In this document: one piece after another, positions 61,865-64,000 of the stretch | How the letters are laid out: each line of letters opens with the position of its first letter | Position numbering within the stretch: the first letter of the stretch is position 1 | Assembly (NCBI GenBank): GCA_036426205.1 | Contig: CM071574.1 | Span: 9,348,864-9,412,863 of the forward strand | Reading direction: 5' to 3' | DNA: 64,000 nt | Source of the DNA: Ascaphus truei | Lineage: Eukaryota; Chordata; Amphibia; Anura; Ascaphidae | Made by a program: the position numbers and the translations under genes | Notes under the pieces: model-generated | What the model was told of the DNA's origin: nothing | The model's input: the letters and a program-made list of their open reading frames with translations, nothing else | Databases searched by the model: none

Positions 61865-62374
61865 TAACAGTCCACACTCTGGAGAAAGACCGCGCTGATA
61901 GGGAAGGCACCCGTTCTCGGCTCAACGGTACACACAGCTCACGCTCCAAAAACAGGTAGATAAGTTCAGCCTCAGATAGCACTCCACCTCTTGATTGTCA
62001 CTGCAAGTGTATGCCAGCTGCCCCTTGGACATGGATCAGATCTGGTTAGGGAATGCACCCGCTCCCGGTCCTCAGCGTCAGCCTCCACGTGACACAGTCA
62101 TGGAGATGAAGAAATGGCTTGATCACCTGAATTCACAGCTGAGGTTGTTAAGCACCGCTCGGCCTCGTCTTCTGAGTAGATTTGATACTTGATACAGCTG
62201 AACCCCAATATAACACGGTCCTCAGGGTCCACAGAATGAGACCGCGTTACAACCGGGATCGCGTTATAAAATTTTGCCGCGCGAGGACTTGCCTTCATCT
62301 GCAGCTCTCTCCTCGCTGCAGGTCTCCCTGCTTCATCAGGCTGATTCCCCGTGCCCGGCACTTATGTAGACTTT

Positions 62375-62438
62375 CGAGCAGGAATCGAACCCATGATCTT
62401 TCATATGCTAGTACCAATTCTGTACCTGCAAGCCACAG
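62375..62438 (-). repeat. Inverted partner of the tRNA-derived sequence
   Basis: The - strand has a perfect B box (GGTTCGATTCC, at 62381-62391) and an A box with one base missing. Its TTGGTACTAGCATATGAA middle matches the + copy. Confidence 0.6.
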
Positions 62439-62552
62439 GGTTTGTGTGATGTCACAGACCCTAAACACAAACTTAACTTATAGCAGACAATGCAATCCAC
62501 TGCACTGTGCTGTTGATATGTATATTTATAGAGTCTGTTTTATCACAACAAT

Positions 62553-62617
62553 CCTGTGGCGTAGCAGGTAGGGAATTGGTACTAGCATATGAATGATCCT
62601 GGGTTCGATTCCTGCAT
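62553..62617 (+). repeat. tRNA-derived SINE head (Pol III A and B boxes)
   Basis: TGGCGTAGCAGG at 62557-62568 fits the A-box consensus TRGCNNAGYNGG, and GGTTCGATTCC at 62602-62612 is a perfect B box, 33 bp away. It is likely derived from a tRNA gene. It lacks a clean cloverleaf, so it is not called as a tRNA. Confidence 0.6.
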
Positions 62618-62642
62618 GTGTATTATATAAAATGTATTCATG

Positions 62643-62654
62643 TTCAATTCCCAC

Positions 62655-62701
<47 letters not shown>
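62643..62701. repeat. (TG)n microsatellite
   Basis: An uninterrupted TG run inside the nested element. Confidence 0.95.
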
Positions 62702-62703
<2 letters not shown>

Positions 62704-63328
62704 ATTAGCAATAAAGCATTGAATGTTTAAAAAAAAAAGGAAATCTTTTTAAATCGGGAGCCACGCTTATAAGTGGATCCGCGTTGTAGGGGATCGCGCT
62801 ATAACAGGGTTGAGCTATATTTGAAATAGCCAAATAGGCAGTAAAGAGCTATATATATATATATATAGATGTTGCAGCAAAGAAGAGATAGAATAGCACA
62901 CAATCTATTTCCAACGCGTTTCGTATCAACAAATACTTCATCAGGGGTTGATATACATCTCTATATCTAGCTTTTTACTGCCTATTTGGCTATTTAAAAT
63001 ATCAAGTATCAAATCTACTCAGAAGACGAGGTCGAGCGGTGCTTAACAACCACAGCTGCGAATTCAGGTGATCAAGCCATTTCTTCATCATGACTGTGTC
63101 ATGTGGAGGCTGACGCTGAGGACCGGGAGCGGGTGCATTCCCTAACCGGATCTGATCCATGTCCAAGGGGCAGCTGGCGTACGTTTGCAGTGACGATCAA
63201 GAGGTGGAGTGCTATCTGAGGCTGAACTTATCTACCTGTTTTTAGAGCTTGAGCTGTGTGTACGGTTGAGCCAAGAGTGGGTGCCTTCCCTATCAGCGCT
63301 GTCTTTCTCCAGAGTGTGGACTGTCACG

Positions 63329-64000
63329 GTAGCTTGCGACAAGTTGTAATTTACACCAAAACTATATATAAATATATATATACCTGGGTTTGAACTGGGA
63401 CGAGACTTAAGATATAATAAAGTGATTTTATTCCTTGATAAAGGTGAACACAGCAAATATGTACAAATAACAGGCAAAATATAGACACTTACTTAAAATG
63501 GAAATGATGAAGCAGTCATATCTGGACTGGCAGTTCATACAGCACTCTTCATAGTCATCAAGACACCAAAGACATGAAAGACCTCTGGCAGGAAGACAGT
63601 GCATAGCGTTTCTCTCAGCAATCAGGAAATCATTCAGCAAACGAAGACACAGGAATATAGGGAACAGCAGTTTATATATCCTTTGTCCCTCTATTCTTAA
63701 CCTTAAGCACAGGGGATTGGTTTTCAATTACCTCCAGCCACTCACTAACGTGGGAAAGCATTCTGACCCATGCCCCCCTGCTAGTTGGCATATGCGCAGT
63801 AGAACTCTGGGGGTCTTATTTCTGAAGCCCCACATTTACAACAGGAATGCCAGCCAGTCTATCCATTTGGAGTTCTGGCAGGAAAACCTTTGTTGAAAGG
63901 TGTGAAGTGGGACACTTAAAGACTGATCTGGCTTGAGCCTCCTCCGCCCTTAGGTAAACAGGGAGGGTGACAAGATCCTTTGAAGAATACTTAAGTCCTA
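63329..64000. other. Unassigned stretch to the window end
   Basis: No exon or recognised repeat. An 81-codon and a 99-codon frame on the - strand have no domain features. Confidence 0.4.

Larger units (their letters stand above)
62196..62816. mobile_element. Nested element inserted in the palindrome's left arm
   Basis: The terminal inverted repeats AGCTGAACCCC...GGGTTGAGCT continue inward as ATAACACGG / GCGCTATAAC motifs. The insert splits the phrase TTGATA/TTTGAAATAGCC that is intact in the opposite arm. It contains an inverted pair of tRNA-like sequences and a TG microsatellite. Confidence 0.75.
61865..63328. repeat. ~1.46-kb palindrome interrupted by a nested element
   Basis: The left arm (61865-62195, resuming at 62817) pairs with the right arm (about 62950-63328). 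Matching blocks include CAGTCCACACTCTGGAGAAA, GATGGAAGGCAC-type variants, GGACATGGATCAGATC and TGAGTAGATTTGATACTT. The centre carries CCAACGCGTTTCGTATC at about 62910. Without the insert at 62196-62816 the arms would be continuous. Confidence 0.85.

Noticed and set aside
62553..62617. A functional tRNA gene
   Set aside because: A and B boxes are present, but the acceptor and anticodon stems do not form a convincing cloverleaf. It is also paired with an inverted copy inside a transposon.

Overview
The window is vertebrate nuclear DNA, most likely from an anuran amphibian with a large, repeat-rich genome. The reasons are one intron-split vertebrate gene, dense short inverted-repeat transposons of several families, L1-type LINE sequence, tRNA-related SINE sequence and many microsatellites. 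There is no bacterial, viral or organellar gene organisation. All homology calls are from reading by eye and from recalled family patterns; no search was run.

The only gene I can name with confidence is THSD7B (thrombospondin type-1 domain-containing 7B), on the + strand. Three consecutive internal coding exons are present: 40928-41738, 42456-42704 and 56625-56794. Their acceptor and donor sites and codon phases agree (entry after 1 nt of a codon, then 2-nt, 2-nt and 1-nt overhangs). Together they encode about 409 residues from the extracellular N-terminal part of the protein. The start and signal-peptide exon was not found in the first 40.9 kb, and later exons lie beyond the window. The intron between the second and third exon is 13.9 kb and is packed with repeats. 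A second possible coding exon, on the - strand at 25604-25846, is unassigned and lies across an assembly-suspect boundary.

Layout: 1-925 is a decayed L1-like LINE 3' end. 926-5377 is AT-rich, with one hAT-type foldback MITE at 3391-3598. 5378-8400 is a MITE with an expanded C-rich minisatellite, then long interspersed repeats. 8400-10514 is G-rich and degenerate. 10515-13765 is a ~36-bp minisatellite split by a 2.2-kb mobile-element-like segment. 13766-18904 is very noisy low-complexity DNA (TG, then GA, then mixed). 18905-25682 holds two direct copies of one ~3.1-kb sequence, the first ~12-13% longer through scattered one-base insertions. 25683-40927 is a mosaic of MITEs, foldbacks, minisatellites and LTR-like elements upstream of the first visible THSD7B exon. 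42705-56624 is the large THSD7B intron with nested foldbacks. 56795-64000 is the next intron, with further repeats and a 1.5-kb palindrome that carries a nested element.

Two points matter most. First, 12.8-22.6 kb looks like uncorrected long-read sequence, so the 3-kb duplication is probably at least partly an assembly artefact. Second, at least five dispersed elements belong to one LTR-like family, and three of them carry NRF1-type and ZNF143-type promoter motifs. No clearly new coding system was found; the most original signals are in the structured repeats.
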